From JBMFVE01 sp049966155 (GTDB taxonomy: Bacteria > Bacteroidota > Ignavibacteria > Kryptoniales > JAKASW01): a stretch of 64,000 nucleotides of DNA. The translations under genes were made by a program, and so were the position numbers. Positions 52,490 to 61,496 of this stretch are shown one piece after another; the stretch's first letter is position 1; each line of letters begins with the position of its first letter. The notes under the pieces are model-generated. The model ran no database searches and was not told where the DNA came from. It saw only the letters and a list, made by a program, of their open reading frames with translations. The stretch covers positions 186,001 through 250,000 of the forward strand of contig JBMFVE010000002.1 in the NCBI GenBank assembly GCA_049966155.1. Direction: 5' to 3'.

Positions 52490-53259
52490 TTTTGCACCTT
52501 TTCAGCAGCTTTCGTCATCTGCGCTTTATGGTTTTTTTCAATCGGCAAATCGCTCTCAATCCTGCCATCTCTTATTCTTATAATTCTTTTAGCATGTTCG
52601 GCTATGTACTCCTCATGTGTCACAAGAATAATTGTATTGCCCTGAGCGTGCAGTTCCTCAAAAAAGGTCATAATCTCATCACCTGTTCTGGAATCGAGAT
52701 TCCCCGTCGGTTCATCAGCCAGTATAATTGCGGGATTATTCACAAGTGCTCTCGCTATAGCAACACGTTGCCGCTGACCACCTGAAAGTTCGTTTGGTTT
52801 ATGATGAATTCTTTCTCCCAGTCCGACCATTTCAAGCATCCTCTTAGCGCGCTCTCTCCGTTCATCCGCTCCGACCCCGCTGTAAATGAGCGGAAGCTCA
52901 ACATTATGAAGTGCATCAGAGCGCGGTATGAGATTAAAAGTCTGAAATACAAAACCTATTCCCCGATTGCGAACTTTTGCCAGTTCATTGTCATCCATAT
53001 CACTGACATCTACTCCATTGAAAAGATATTTACCACTCGTCGGTGTATCGAGACAGCCAAGTATGTTCATCAGTGTTGTCTTACCGGAACCTGATGGCCC
53101 CATAATGGCAACGTACTCTCCTTTTTCGATGATCAACGAAATATCGCTCAAAGCCTGTACCTGTACTTCAGCACCCATATCATAAATCTTGCTCACCTTA
53201 ATTAGTTCAATCACCTTACTATTTTCAGCGGAGTCGGTCTTCGCATCTGACATCTTCAT
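52486..53259 (-). CDS. MacB-type ABC transporter ATPase
   Basis: 257 residues, standalone ATPase with Walker A GPSGSGKTT, Q-loop FQTFNLIPR, signature LSGGQRQRVAIARAL and Walker B IILADEPTGNLD. The switch His is in VTHEEYIAEH. MacB-class ATPases power mechanotransmission efflux rather than transport through the membrane pore. Overlaps the adaptor gene and the permease gene by 4 nt each. Confidence 0.92.
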   Translation of the reverse strand: MKMSDAKTDSAENSKVIELIKVSKIYDMGAEVQVQALSDISLIIEKGEYVAIMGPSGSGKTTLMNILGCLDTPTSGKYLFNGVDVSDMDDNELAKVRNRGIGFVFQTFNLIPRSDALHNVELPLIYSGVGADERRERAKRMLEMVGLGERIHHKPNELSGGQRQRVAIARALVNNPAIILADEPTGNLDSRTGDEIMTFFEELHAQGNTIILVTHEEYIAEHAKRIIRIRDGRIESDLPIEKNHKAQMTKAAEKVQK

Positions 53260-54542
53260 TCTCCTGCGCCGGTTGCAAAATTGCGACGGTTATTTTCTAT
53301 TCTGACTTTAGACCCATCACTGAGTTCTCTATTAATTGCCTTGAAGCTACCGCTGACAACTTCTTCTCCCCCCTTAAGTCCGCTTAAAATTTCCGTGTAA
53401 TTATCGTCGCTAATTCCACGCTTCACTGGAACCATCTTTGCCACACCATTTTTCACTATGAACACCACCTCTTCGGTTTTTTCAGGCGCTCTCTTTGTGG
53501 ACGAACCGGAAGCCTGCAAATTTTCTTTGCCATGATTGGTTGCTCCGGAACCGACTGTTCTTATTGTAACACTCTGTATTGGAACGGCAAGCACATCTTT
53601 ATGAGTAGCAGTCTCTATATCGGCAGTAACAGACATACCTGGCCTGAGCTCAACTGACCTGTCAACAATGTGAATTTTTACAAGAAAATTGGTAACCTGT
53701 TCCTGTGTTCCAGCTCCTGTGGTAGTGCCCGTTGTCGCAATTTGGTAAACAACTCCTTTTATTTTCTTATTTGGATATGCATCCACAGAAAGAATTGCTG
53801 TGTCTCCAACTGCTACCAGAACCACATCATTTTCATCAACATTTACTTGAGCTTCCATGCTCCCGAGGTCTGCTATATCCATTATTTCAGTCCCCGACAT
53901 CATGCTCGTGCCAACCACTCTTTCTCCAAGTTTAGAGTTTAACTGACTGACTATACCATCCATCGGTGAATGTATCGTCGTCTTTCTCAAATTGTCCTCA
54001 GCAACCTTCACCTGTGCCTGAGCCTGGTCAACGTTTGCTCTGGCCGATTCATATTGCGCTTTAGCAACCTCGTATTGAGTTTTTGAGTTCTCCAGATCCT
54101 GATCACTTGCTAACTGTTTCTTATAAAGCTCTTGCATCCTCTTATACGTTGCCTCAGCATATTGGTAATTTGCCTTTGACAGCTGGACGGCTGCCATTTG
54201 TGACTGAAGGTAAGCCTGACTTTGCTGGAGCTGAGCCACATATGTGTCGGGCCTGATTTTCACAAGAAGCTGTCCTTTCTTCACCTTCTGTCCTTCCACA
54301 ACAGGGAGGTCTATAATCTCGCCGCTCACCTCAGGAGTAATTTTTACAATAACCTCAGGTTGAATATTCCCTGATGCGGTTACCACCTGTGTTATTGTCC
54401 TCCTGGACACCTTTTCAGTCTGCACTATGATTACAGGCTCTTTCTTGCTCCCAATTACTATTGCAGCTATCAGGATAATCAAGAGAATTCCTGCACCTGA
54501 AAAAACAAAAATTTTTTTATTCTTATTCTTTTTATTAGCCAT
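53256..54542 (-). CDS. HlyD/MacA-family periplasmic adaptor
   Basis: 428 residues. An N-terminal signal anchor (about 9-31) precedes a lipoyl half-motif (GEIIDLPVVEGQKVKKGQLLVKI) and a long alpha-hairpin (about 105-190, Gln/Ala-rich). The second lipoyl half is GIVSQLNSKLGERV, and a beta-barrel/membrane-proximal domain follows. It bridges the inner-membrane MacB-like complex to the TolC-like channel. It follows the TolC gene by 8 nt. A poly-Ser/Gly stretch near 345 is a family insertion. Confidence 0.9.
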   Translation of the reverse strand: MANKKNKNKKIFVFSGAGILLIILIAAIVIGSKKEPVIIVQTEKVSRRTITQVVTASGNIQPEVIVKITPEVSGEIIDLPVVEGQKVKKGQLLVKIRPDTYVAQLQQSQAYLQSQMAAVQLSKANYQYAEATYKRMQELYKKQLASDQDLENSKTQYEVAKAQYESARANVDQAQAQVKVAEDNLRKTTIHSPMDGIVSQLNSKLGERVVGTSMMSGTEIMDIADLGSMEAQVNVDENDVVLVAVGDTAILSVDAYPNKKIKGVVYQIATTGTTTGAGTQEQVTNFLVKIHIVDRSVELRPGMSVTADIETATHKDVLAVPIQSVTIRTVGSGATNHGKENLQASGSSTKRAPEKTEEVVFIVKNGVAKMVPVKRGISDDNYTEILSGLKGGEEVVSGSFKAINRELSDGSKVRIENNRRNFATGAGE

Positions 54543-54550
54543 TTTTTCCT

Positions 54551-55900
54551 CTATTGGTTAATTATGCCCAATGCAAATTCCACCGCCTTCTTTGCGTTAA
54601 TGTACGCATACGCAGCCTGCACACGATTGCTCAAAGCAATAGTGTACTGAGCATTAGCGGTTAACAAGTCAAGGAGTGTGCCCGAACCAATGTTATATTT
54701 TTCTTCAGCTGTTTGCTGGCTTAATTTCGCAGATTGCACGCCGTTCAGTGCAGCCTCATATTGATTTTCTGCTGCGTGCAGGTTTAAAAGAGCTTGATAC
54801 ACATCCAGCTGTACCTGTCTCCTGACCACATCGAGATTCTGTTGTGCACTCTTAACCGCAACATTTGCCTGGTCTATTTGTGATTGTGTCTGAAATCCAT
54901 TAAAAATAGGGAGAGAAATAGACAGACCCAGATAAAATCTTTTATTTTGATCAACCTGATTAATCTGGGTACCGCTGAGGTTGTATTGAGCAAACCCTGA
55001 CACGGTAGGATAGTACATCGCTTTAGCAACCGTCTTCTGTGCCTCGGATGCTTCCACGTTCAGCCGTGATGCAATGTAATCCGGCCTGGATTCATATGCC
55101 TTTTCGAGGAGTTCTGCCACCCGGGAAAACTGCTGATTTACCCTGGCAAATTCGGTGGTATCAATTTCACTGGCGAGAGTCGGGTCGACAAAGTCAATTT
55201 TCTCCGCAACATTCAGTCCCAGGAAAAACTTTAAATTTGCCTGAGCATTTTCGTAGTTGTTCTGTGCCTGCACAAGTTGAAACTTGTCGTTACTGACTGC
55301 TGTCTCCTGGCTGTAGACATCAGCTATTGACGCACTTCCCACGCTGTAGGAAGTTTTTATCTTTTCAAGTTGCCTCTGGTCACGTTTCAAATTGTCCTCG
55401 CTGACCTTCATAAGTTCCCTGTCCTGAAGAACTGTAAGGTACAACTGTGTAGCCTGATATATTGCACTCTGTCGAGCGCGCTTATAGTTAAATGAATATG
55501 CTTCGCTACCTTTTCTCGCCAGGTTTAGATTCCCAATGTTGGCGAATCCATCAAAAAAAGTGTAGCTGGCACTTAAACCACCTGAGTAGTTGTTGGCTAT
55601 ATTCCTTCCTGAGGTTGAAATAGGAATACCCTGAATGAAAACCTGGGTTTGAAAAGTATTATCCTGTCGGGAAAATTGCCCACTTGCACTTAAGCTTGGT
55701 AAAAAATTGCCATATGCACTTAACAGTTTTGCATCCTGAGTTTCTGCTTGAAATTCGGCCTGCAGCACATTGGCATTTTGTCTTGCTGCTATTGAGATGC
55801 ATTCCTGAAGTGTCATCTTCCTGGGCTCATTCACCGGTTGAGCTGGCGCAGACAACACCAATGCAAAAAATGGTATAATAAATATACCCGCTATTCTCAT
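54551..55900 (-). CDS. TolC-family outer-membrane efflux protein
   Basis: 449 residues. Signal peptide ending SAPAQ, then two outer membrane efflux protein repeats: MTLQECISIAARQNANVLQ opens the first, and the coiled barrels contain TQLYLTVLQDRELMK and AYESRPDYIASRLNVEASEA. Trimer forms the exit duct of the MacAB-like pump encoded by the four genes after it. A GAGGAG site is 12 nt upstream of the ATG. Confidence 0.92.
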   Translation of the reverse strand: MRIAGIFIIPFFALVLSAPAQPVNEPRKMTLQECISIAARQNANVLQAEFQAETQDAKLLSAYGNFLPSLSASGQFSRQDNTFQTQVFIQGIPISTSGRNIANNYSGGLSASYTFFDGFANIGNLNLARKGSEAYSFNYKRARQSAIYQATQLYLTVLQDRELMKVSEDNLKRDQRQLEKIKTSYSVGSASIADVYSQETAVSNDKFQLVQAQNNYENAQANLKFFLGLNVAEKIDFVDPTLASEIDTTEFARVNQQFSRVAELLEKAYESRPDYIASRLNVEASEAQKTVAKAMYYPTVSGFAQYNLSGTQINQVDQNKRFYLGLSISLPIFNGFQTQSQIDQANVAVKSAQQNLDVVRRQVQLDVYQALLNLHAAENQYEAALNGVQSAKLSQQTAEEKYNIGSGTLLDLLTANAQYTIALSNRVQAAYAYINAKKAVEFALGIINQ

Positions 55901-55947
55901 TATTGTTTAACTCCTCAAATTTTGAAAAAAGTTAAAGTCTTTATTAA

Positions 55948-57399
55948 TTAGACGGAAAACTTACGCAAATGTTTCTTTTCGTCTGAAAGAATCTTTTCTT
56001 TGTTTTCCTTAAGATAGGAAATTGCAGCGTCATGGTCATTCTGGATAATTCCATCTAAAATCGCAGACTCTACGGCTTTTTTTAACAAGCCAACTTCAAT
56101 ACCCGGCTGGAGTCCGAACAGCTTCATTATTTCATCCCCGTTTACAGGAGGTCGCCAATTTCTAATCCGATCTTTTTCTTCAACTTCTTTCGCTCGCCTG
56201 GCAACCAGGTCATAGTTCTGAGTATATTCTCTTATAAGGTCTTTGTTCTTACTTGTAATGTCTGCTCGACAAAGTTTCATTAAATCTTCGAAATCTTCCC
56301 CGGCTTCAAAAAGAAGCCTCCTAACAGCCGAATCCGTAACACCTTCAACTGCTAAAGCCATAGGACGCAAATGTAAACGAACCAGTTTCTCTACATAGGG
56401 TAGTTTCTCCATTGGAAGGCGGAGCTGCTGAAAAATTTTCTTCAGTTTCCTGGCACCAATTTCATCATGACCGTGAAATGTCCATCCTACACCTTCCACA
56501 AACCGCTTTGTTTCCGGTTTTGCTATATCGTGCACCAATCCTGCAAACCTCAACCATACGTTGTCTGTCACAGCTGCAAGATTGTCGACAACTTTCAGCG
56601 TATGTAGGAACACATCTTTATGATGGTGATCCTGCCTTTGTTCAACTCCAACCATTTGACTCAAATCAGGAAAAACGTAATCAATCAATCCTAAATCATA
56701 TAAAAGCTTTAAACCTGCTGAAGGATGATCTGAGCTGAGAATCTTCAAGAGTTCATCTGTGATGCGTTCACGTGAGACAACTGTCAGGCGGCTTTTCACG
56801 GAAGAGATCGCTTCCCTTACACGAGGTGCAAGTGAAAATCCAAAACGGCCTGCGAACCTCACCGCTCTAAGAACCCGCAATGGGTCTTCACTGAACGTTT
56901 GTGCTGGATCCAGCGGAGTATCAATGATTTTCCTTTCAATGGCATCGAGTCCGCTGTACGGGTCGACAAGTTCGCCAAATTCACGGCCACCCAGACCCCT
57001 AAAATTTAAACTAATAGCCATAGCATTCATTGTGAAGTCACGCCTTGAAAGATCCTCTTCCAGCGATCCTCCAATTACAACAGGCTTTCTAGATTCAGGT
57101 ACATAAGATTCCTTCCTGGCACCAACAATTTCAATCTTTGTATTCTCAATTTGCATCTGCGCAGTTCTGAATCTCCTGAAAATCACTAAATTCGAGGCCT
57201 TCAGCTCTTTTGCAACTGAACGAGCAAAATCCACCGGTTCTCCAACAATGACAATGTCTATATCTTTTGTGGCTAATCCCATTACCAGGTCACGAACGTA
57301 TCCGCCAACAACATATGCTTCAATTCCTGCCATATCGCTCAATGAGCCGATTTTGTGCAAAATATTTTCTTTTATTTTAAATAGCACTTTTTCCTTCAC
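55948..57399 (-). CDS. CCA tRNA nucleotidyltransferase with HD domain
   Basis: 483 residues. Class II nucleotidyltransferase head GGYVRDLVMG...DIDIVIVG (metal acids), the RRDFTMNAMAIS motif and a central RNA-binding region with an HD domain (HKDVFLHTLKVVDNLA, RFAGLVHDIAKPETKRF). It repairs or adds CCA to tRNA 3' ends, needed here because most tRNAs in the window lack an encoded CCA. A poly(A)-polymerase role is possible, since both share this fold. Its ATG overlaps the preceding stop as ATGA. Confidence 0.92.
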   Translation of the reverse strand: MKEKVLFKIKENILHKIGSLSDMAGIEAYVVGGYVRDLVMGLATKDIDIVIVGEPVDFARSVAKELKASNLVIFRRFRTAQMQIENTKIEIVGARKESYVPESRKPVVIGGSLEEDLSRRDFTMNAMAISLNFRGLGGREFGELVDPYSGLDAIERKIIDTPLDPAQTFSEDPLRVLRAVRFAGRFGFSLAPRVREAISSVKSRLTVVSRERITDELLKILSSDHPSAGLKLLYDLGLIDYVFPDLSQMVGVEQRQDHHHKDVFLHTLKVVDNLAAVTDNVWLRFAGLVHDIAKPETKRFVEGVGWTFHGHDEIGARKLKKIFQQLRLPMEKLPYVEKLVRLHLRPMALAVEGVTDSAVRRLLFEAGEDFEDLMKLCRADITSKNKDLIREYTQNYDLVARRAKEVEEKDRIRNWRPPVNGDEIMKLFGLQPGIEVGLLKKAVESAILDGIIQNDHDAAISYLKENKEKILSDEKKHLRKFSV

Positions 57400-58394
57400 C
57401 TGTACACAACCTGTTTCGTTTTCTCTATTTGTTTCACAATGGCATCAGCAACGCGCATTACCTTTGCAGCTTCTTCTCCGCTTACAGCTGTCGGCAGGTC
57501 ATTGATAACACTCCTCAGAAAGAGTGTTAGCTCATGCTTGAGGGGGTTTATTCCGGGCGACTCTGCCTGATAGTAGGTGACAACTCTGGCTGCATCACCA
57601 ACTCCAATAACCCCTAAGTTTATATCTCCTTTCAGCAGGCCGTCTGGTTTTACAGCACGGTAAACTTCAGCAAGCCCTTCTGTAAAATCAATTGAAATAT
57701 ATGAGTCTTTCTGGAAGAGGCGCATCTTTCTCATCTGACGCTGGGAAATTCTGCTCGAAGTTACATTTGCAACTGCGCCATTTTCAAACTTTATGCGTGC
57801 ATTAGCAATATCTATTGTGTCCGATATAACCCCAACACCGCTGGCATCTATTGATGAAATCGGACTCTTAATGAAATTCAGTATTAAATCTATATCGTGT
57901 ACCATCAGGTCTAAAACAACTGCAACATCCATTCCCCTTGGCTTAAATTGGGCAAGCCTGTGTGATTCAACGAACATTGGATCTAGATCCATATTTGACA
58001 AAGCTAAAATAGCTGGATTAAATCTTTCAATATGTCCAACCTGAAGCTTAACACCATGTGAAGATGCCATCTCACATAAACTCTCCGCTTCTTCAACTGT
58101 TGTCGAAATCGGTTTTTCAATGAAGCAATGCTTCCCGGCTTTTATGGCAGTACTTGCGATTTCAAAATGCGTCGAAGTTGGTGAAACAATGGAGACTGCA
58201 TTAACACTTTCAAGAAGTTGATCCAGACTTGAAAACCATTTGACATTCAACTCCCTGGAGATCTTCTGACTCCGATATTCGTCAATATCGTACACCCCAA
58301 CAAGTTCAGCTTCCTCAATTTCATTGAGCAGGCGCGAATGCGTTTCTCCGAGGTGACCAACGCCAACAACTCCAATCTTTATTTTATTGTTCAT
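57396..58394 (-). CDS. Gfo/Idh/MocA-family oxidoreductase
   Basis: 332 residues, N-terminal Rossmann IGVVGVGHLGETH and the EKPISTTVEEAE motif containing the family's catalytic Lys; C-terminal dehydrogenase-like domain. Members oxidise or reduce sugars and derivatives. The substrate here is unknown, although similar proteins sit next to lipid A or polysaccharide loci. ATG 58394 has GAGGGAAAG upstream and overlaps the previous gene by 11 nt; a longer TTG start (58412) is less likely. Confidence 0.85.
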   Translation of the reverse strand: MNNKIKIGVVGVGHLGETHSRLLNEIEEAELVGVYDIDEYRSQKISRELNVKWFSSLDQLLESVNAVSIVSPTSTHFEIASTAIKAGKHCFIEKPISTTVEEAESLCEMASSHGVKLQVGHIERFNPAILALSNMDLDPMFVESHRLAQFKPRGMDVAVVLDLMVHDIDLILNFIKSPISSIDASGVGVISDTIDIANARIKFENGAVANVTSSRISQRQMRKMRLFQKDSYISIDFTEGLAEVYRAVKPDGLLKGDINLGVIGVGDAARVVTYYQAESPGINPLKHELTLFLRSVINDLPTAVSGEEAAKVMRVADAIVKQIEKTKQVVYR

Positions 58395-59745
58395 TCTTTC
58401 CCTCACAGACAAACACCTTTATTGAATGACCTCCACCTTCAGAAAAATAAATCGTAGAAAGAATATTTTTGCACGGAACATCCCCGACTTTACTCCCTAT
58501 AGGTCTATCAACAATATAAACACTCTTGCCTTCTTCCTGATATGTTTCCCCTGCCGGGATTAGCGACCCATTAACTGCGTACACTGTTCTTCCAAGATTT
58601 ACAGCAAGCTCACCTGGCACAAAGTTACTTATTATCCTGCGAATTCCGTTAACTGATTTCACAGAGCTAATGACCTCTCTTACAGCCTCTTTTCTGCTCC
58701 TGACTTCAGGCAAAACCCCGTCCTGAAGAAAATAATTGTTTCCAGTTAGATCAAAAGAGAGAAATAGTATAACAAAACCGATGACGAATAGTTCAGTTGA
58801 TGCACTGCTAAAATGCCAGACCACCGGCAGGCCCTGCAAAAAGAACAGAAATAAAATAAGAGACAAAGCAAGTGCGTTAAGTAGGTTTATTGACGAAGGC
58901 AATGCAATTGCCAGAGATTGAAAGGTGAGCCACAGCATTAACAAATGGAAATGTTTTACGTAGACATCGTATCTGCGACGTATTATAAGGTAAACAATTC
59001 CGATAATATTTATTCCATTTGCCAGAAATATCGGCAATTCTCCAGTTGTCCTCCATTTAAAATCAGATAACCTGAAAGGTATCAGAGTCAGAGGAGAAGT
59101 GCCGCTCATCTTTCCATAAAAATAAACAACTGAAATAAAACCAAAGAATATCAAAGGAACTGATATTAAAAGGGATAGTACCTTTTTCTTATCCTGAACG
59201 TTCTGCAAAATATCGAAGATAACAACAATAAAGTATATCACACCGGGGAGGTTTATCGCAATTGCTATTGCGCTCAACATCCCTCCAATTAGATACTGGT
59301 TTCGATAAAGAGAGTATAAAAATAAAAGTGTTATAGCCAGTGACGCAGATTCAGGGCCTCCTGAAACAGCAGCTATAACTCCAGGTGGTGAGATTGCAAA
59401 TAGGAACAGCCCCATAAATCCCCAGAACTTTTCACCCAACAAAAATGAAACTATTTTAAAAAGCATCAATAAGTTTATTACACTGATAATTAACGAGGAA
59501 GCTTTCAGCAAAAAAATAGACCGGCTGTCTATCATTTTATCGATAACTCCAAAGAAATCCCACACCATGGGGCGCTGAGCAGCAAGTTGAGGGGAAAATA
59601 AGCTTTGTACCACAGCTCCTTCTGCAGCATAGTCAAACGTAGAAACAGGATCTATAGCCCAGTATCTCCAGTATGTCAAAATCGCTATCAAAAGTGCAGC
59701 TATTACCATTATAAGGCTATACCTGTCGAAGTTGTGGTAGTTCAC
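58384..59745 (-). CDS. Polytopic membrane protein of unknown function (glycosyltransferase-39-like topology)
   Basis: 453 residues with about ten predicted helices, starting with SLIMVIAALLIAILTYW (about 10-26), and a C-terminal soluble domain of about 120 residues (370-453). Asp/Glu in the first periplasmic loop (STFDYAAEGAVVQ) recalls the acidic loop of the GT-C (ArnT/PMT-like) superfamily, but no full family motif is recognisable. It overlaps the HAD gene by ATGA, so it belongs to the HAD/Gfo/CCA group. I cannot assign a substrate. Confidence 0.6.
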   Translation of the reverse strand: MNYHNFDRYSLIMVIAALLIAILTYWRYWAIDPVSTFDYAAEGAVVQSLFSPQLAAQRPMVWDFFGVIDKMIDSRSIFLLKASSLIISVINLLMLFKIVSFLLGEKFWGFMGLFLFAISPPGVIAAVSGGPESASLAITLLFLYSLYRNQYLIGGMLSAIAIAINLPGVIYFIVVIFDILQNVQDKKKVLSLLISVPLIFFGFISVVYFYGKMSGTSPLTLIPFRLSDFKWRTTGELPIFLANGINIIGIVYLIIRRRYDVYVKHFHLLMLWLTFQSLAIALPSSINLLNALALSLILFLFFLQGLPVVWHFSSASTELFVIGFVILFLSFDLTGNNYFLQDGVLPEVRSRKEAVREVISSVKSVNGIRRIISNFVPGELAVNLGRTVYAVNGSLIPAGETYQEEGKSVYIVDRPIGSKVGDVPCKNILSTIYFSEGGGHSIKVFVCEGKNEQ

Positions 59746-60398
59746 CCGGCCACAATCTTTTTAAGTTTCGGAAAAAGTATGTTTCTCAGGCTTTCAACAC
59801 TTTCAGCTTTTTTACACTTAATATCACTGAAATGGCCAACAGCATTTGAATCGTAAAGCGCGGCAACGAAATCAATACCGGCTGCTGCAGCAGCTTTATA
59901 GTCAGCGATCGAATCACCAACCAGAACCGCCTCCCCCACCCCGACACCAAGACTGTTCATAATTAATTCAAGTCCCTCTCTGTCCGGTTTGTGATTTTTC
60001 ACGATTGAACCAGTAACTACCATATCAAAGAAATCTCTCAAGCCGTGATAGGCAAGAGTCAATTCAGTAGTCTCATTTCCCTTTCCGGTAAATACAGCAA
60101 GTTTAATCCGTTGCGTCTTCAAATCGGTTAATAATTCAACAATTCCTGGAAAAACAGCAGTCTCAAATAAATGTGACCTGTAATACTGAAGATAGTCTTC
60201 CCAGATTTGCTCAAAATTCGTTTCACCCATTATTTTTTTAATTGCAATATCTTCAGGCGGCCCAAAGTACTTTCTAATCTCCTCAGGACTCATCACAGTC
60301 CCCTGATACCTTTTCAAGACAAAATTAAAACTGTCAAAAATCAATTTTGCAGTATCAACAAGTGTACCATCAAGGTCAAAAACAACAAGTGATTTCAT
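59742..60398 (-). CDS. HAD-family hydrolase (phosphoglycolate phosphatase-like)
   Basis: 218 residues, HAD core with VVFDLDGTLVDTAK (motif I), VFTGKGNE (motif II Thr), KNHKPDREG (Lys) and VGDSIADYKAAAAAG (motif IV). Cap domain of the small helical type. Could be Gph, PpaX or a general sugar phosphatase. ATG 60398 has AAAGGGAG five nt upstream; longer starts at 60455 or 60413 lack a site. First gene of its minus-strand group; the 160-nt divergent gap to nagK holds a nagK promoter but no clear one for this gene. Confidence 0.88.
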   Translation of the reverse strand: MKSLVVFDLDGTLVDTAKLIFDSFNFVLKRYQGTVMSPEEIRKYFGPPEDIAIKKIMGETNFEQIWEDYLQYYRSHLFETAVFPGIVELLTDLKTQRIKLAVFTGKGNETTELTLAYHGLRDFFDMVVTGSIVKNHKPDREGLELIMNSLGVGVGEAVLVGDSIADYKAAAAAGIDFVAALYDSNAVGHFSDIKCKKAESVESLRNILFPKLKKIVAG

Positions 60399-60522
60399 AC
60401 TCCCTTTCTTCATATAAAAATTTAAGACAGATAAGACGAAAATAAAATTCTCCATCCAGGCTTTTACGCGCTAATTTATTGTTCAAGGACTGTTGAATAA
60501 GCACATTGGCATTGATCGGAAA

Positions 60523-60551
60523 TTGATTATCAGACAAATGTGAGATATTTT
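60523..60551 (+). promoter_or_regulatory. Predicted promoter of the GlcNAc-kinase-like gene, positioned for a leaderless transcript
   Basis: TTGATT (60523-60528), 17 nt, TATTTT (60546-60551). ATG 60558 begins 6 nt after the -10, exactly as at 15119. No usable Shine-Dalgarno: AAGG abuts the start codon directly. Confidence 0.62.
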
Positions 60552-60557
60552 CTAAGG

Positions 60558-61496
60558 ATGAAGGGACAATTAATATTTTTGGGATTTGACGGAGGAGCAA
60601 CAAAAACAGCAGGCGCAGCAATTGACCCGGCTGGCAATGTGGTGGCAGAAGCTTCAGGAAAAGCCTCCAACTTTCAAATAATTGGAATAGAAAAGGCATC
60701 TGAGAATATATTAGAGGTTTCTGAGTCTCTCCTGAAACTTGCAAATTCAGATTTTCATGCTGTAAGGGCAATATTTCTGGGATTAACAGGAGCGGGGAGA
60801 GAAACAGACAGGCAGAGGATGCAGGATGGATTTAAAAGTTTCCTTGCAAAGCGGGGTTTCCCTGTCCCTGATGTGTATGTCGACAGTGATGCCATTGCAG
60901 CTCTTGAAGGAGCTTTCTGCGGGAAGCCGGGAATGATACTCATCAGCGGCACAGGTTCAATCCTTTTTGCCAGGGATGAAAACGGGACAATATACAGGGT
61001 GGGTGGCTGGGGCAGATTCATTGGAGACGAGGGGAGTGGATATGCAATTGGAAGAGCGGGATTGACTGCAGCAGCAAGGGAGTTCGACGGAAGGGGCAAA
61101 CCGACAGCTATTTCAGGAATTTTGAATGAAAAATTTGGGATAGATTCGGCACAAAGCCTCATAGCAAAAATTTACAGGGAAAACTTTGATATTGCCTCTG
61201 CTGCACCCGCAGTTTTTGAAGCTGCGGAAAAAAACGACCCTGTTGCAATTGAAATACTCGAAGAATCATCCAACGACCTGCTCGAGCATGTGCATGCGAT
61301 CCTGAAAAAGACAGGCAAATCCCTTCCGATTGCATTCGCTGGAAGTATTCTCACCGGCAGGAATTTATTATCTGCAAAACTGAAAGAACTTATATCTGAG
61401 AAATTCCCGGATATCAGGGTTCAAAGGGCTGAAGCTTCGCCTGCAGTAGGAGCAGCACTATTAGCACGTAGAAAAACAATGGAGATGAGAAATTGA
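60558..61496 (+). CDS. N-acetylglucosamine kinase-like protein (BadF/BadG/BcrA/BcrD ATPase family)
   Basis: 312 residues. ATPase of the ASKHA fold: phosphate-1 loop FLGFDGGATKTAGAAI, DSDAIAALEGA, phosphate-2 ISGTGSILFARD and the adenosine region AFAGSILTGRN. Bacterial homologues phosphorylate GlcNAc (or act on amino sugars). The next gene is a GH3 hexosaminidase that could release this sugar, supporting amino-sugar salvage. ATG 60558 fits the promoter; a GTG at 60540 would lie in the promoter spacer. Start at 60558 is therefore preferred. Confidence 0.85.
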   Translation: MKGQLIFLGFDGGATKTAGAAIDPAGNVVAEASGKASNFQIIGIEKASENILEVSESLLKLANSDFHAVRAIFLGLTGAGRETDRQRMQDGFKSFLAKRGFPVPDVYVDSDAIAALEGAFCGKPGMILISGTGSILFARDENGTIYRVGGWGRFIGDEGSGYAIGRAGLTAAAREFDGRGKPTAISGILNEKFGIDSAQSLIAKIYRENFDIASAAPAVFEAAEKNDPVAIEILEESSNDLLEHVHAILKKTGKSLPIAFAGSILTGRNLLSAKLKELISEKFPDIRVQRAEASPAVGAALLARRKTMEMRN

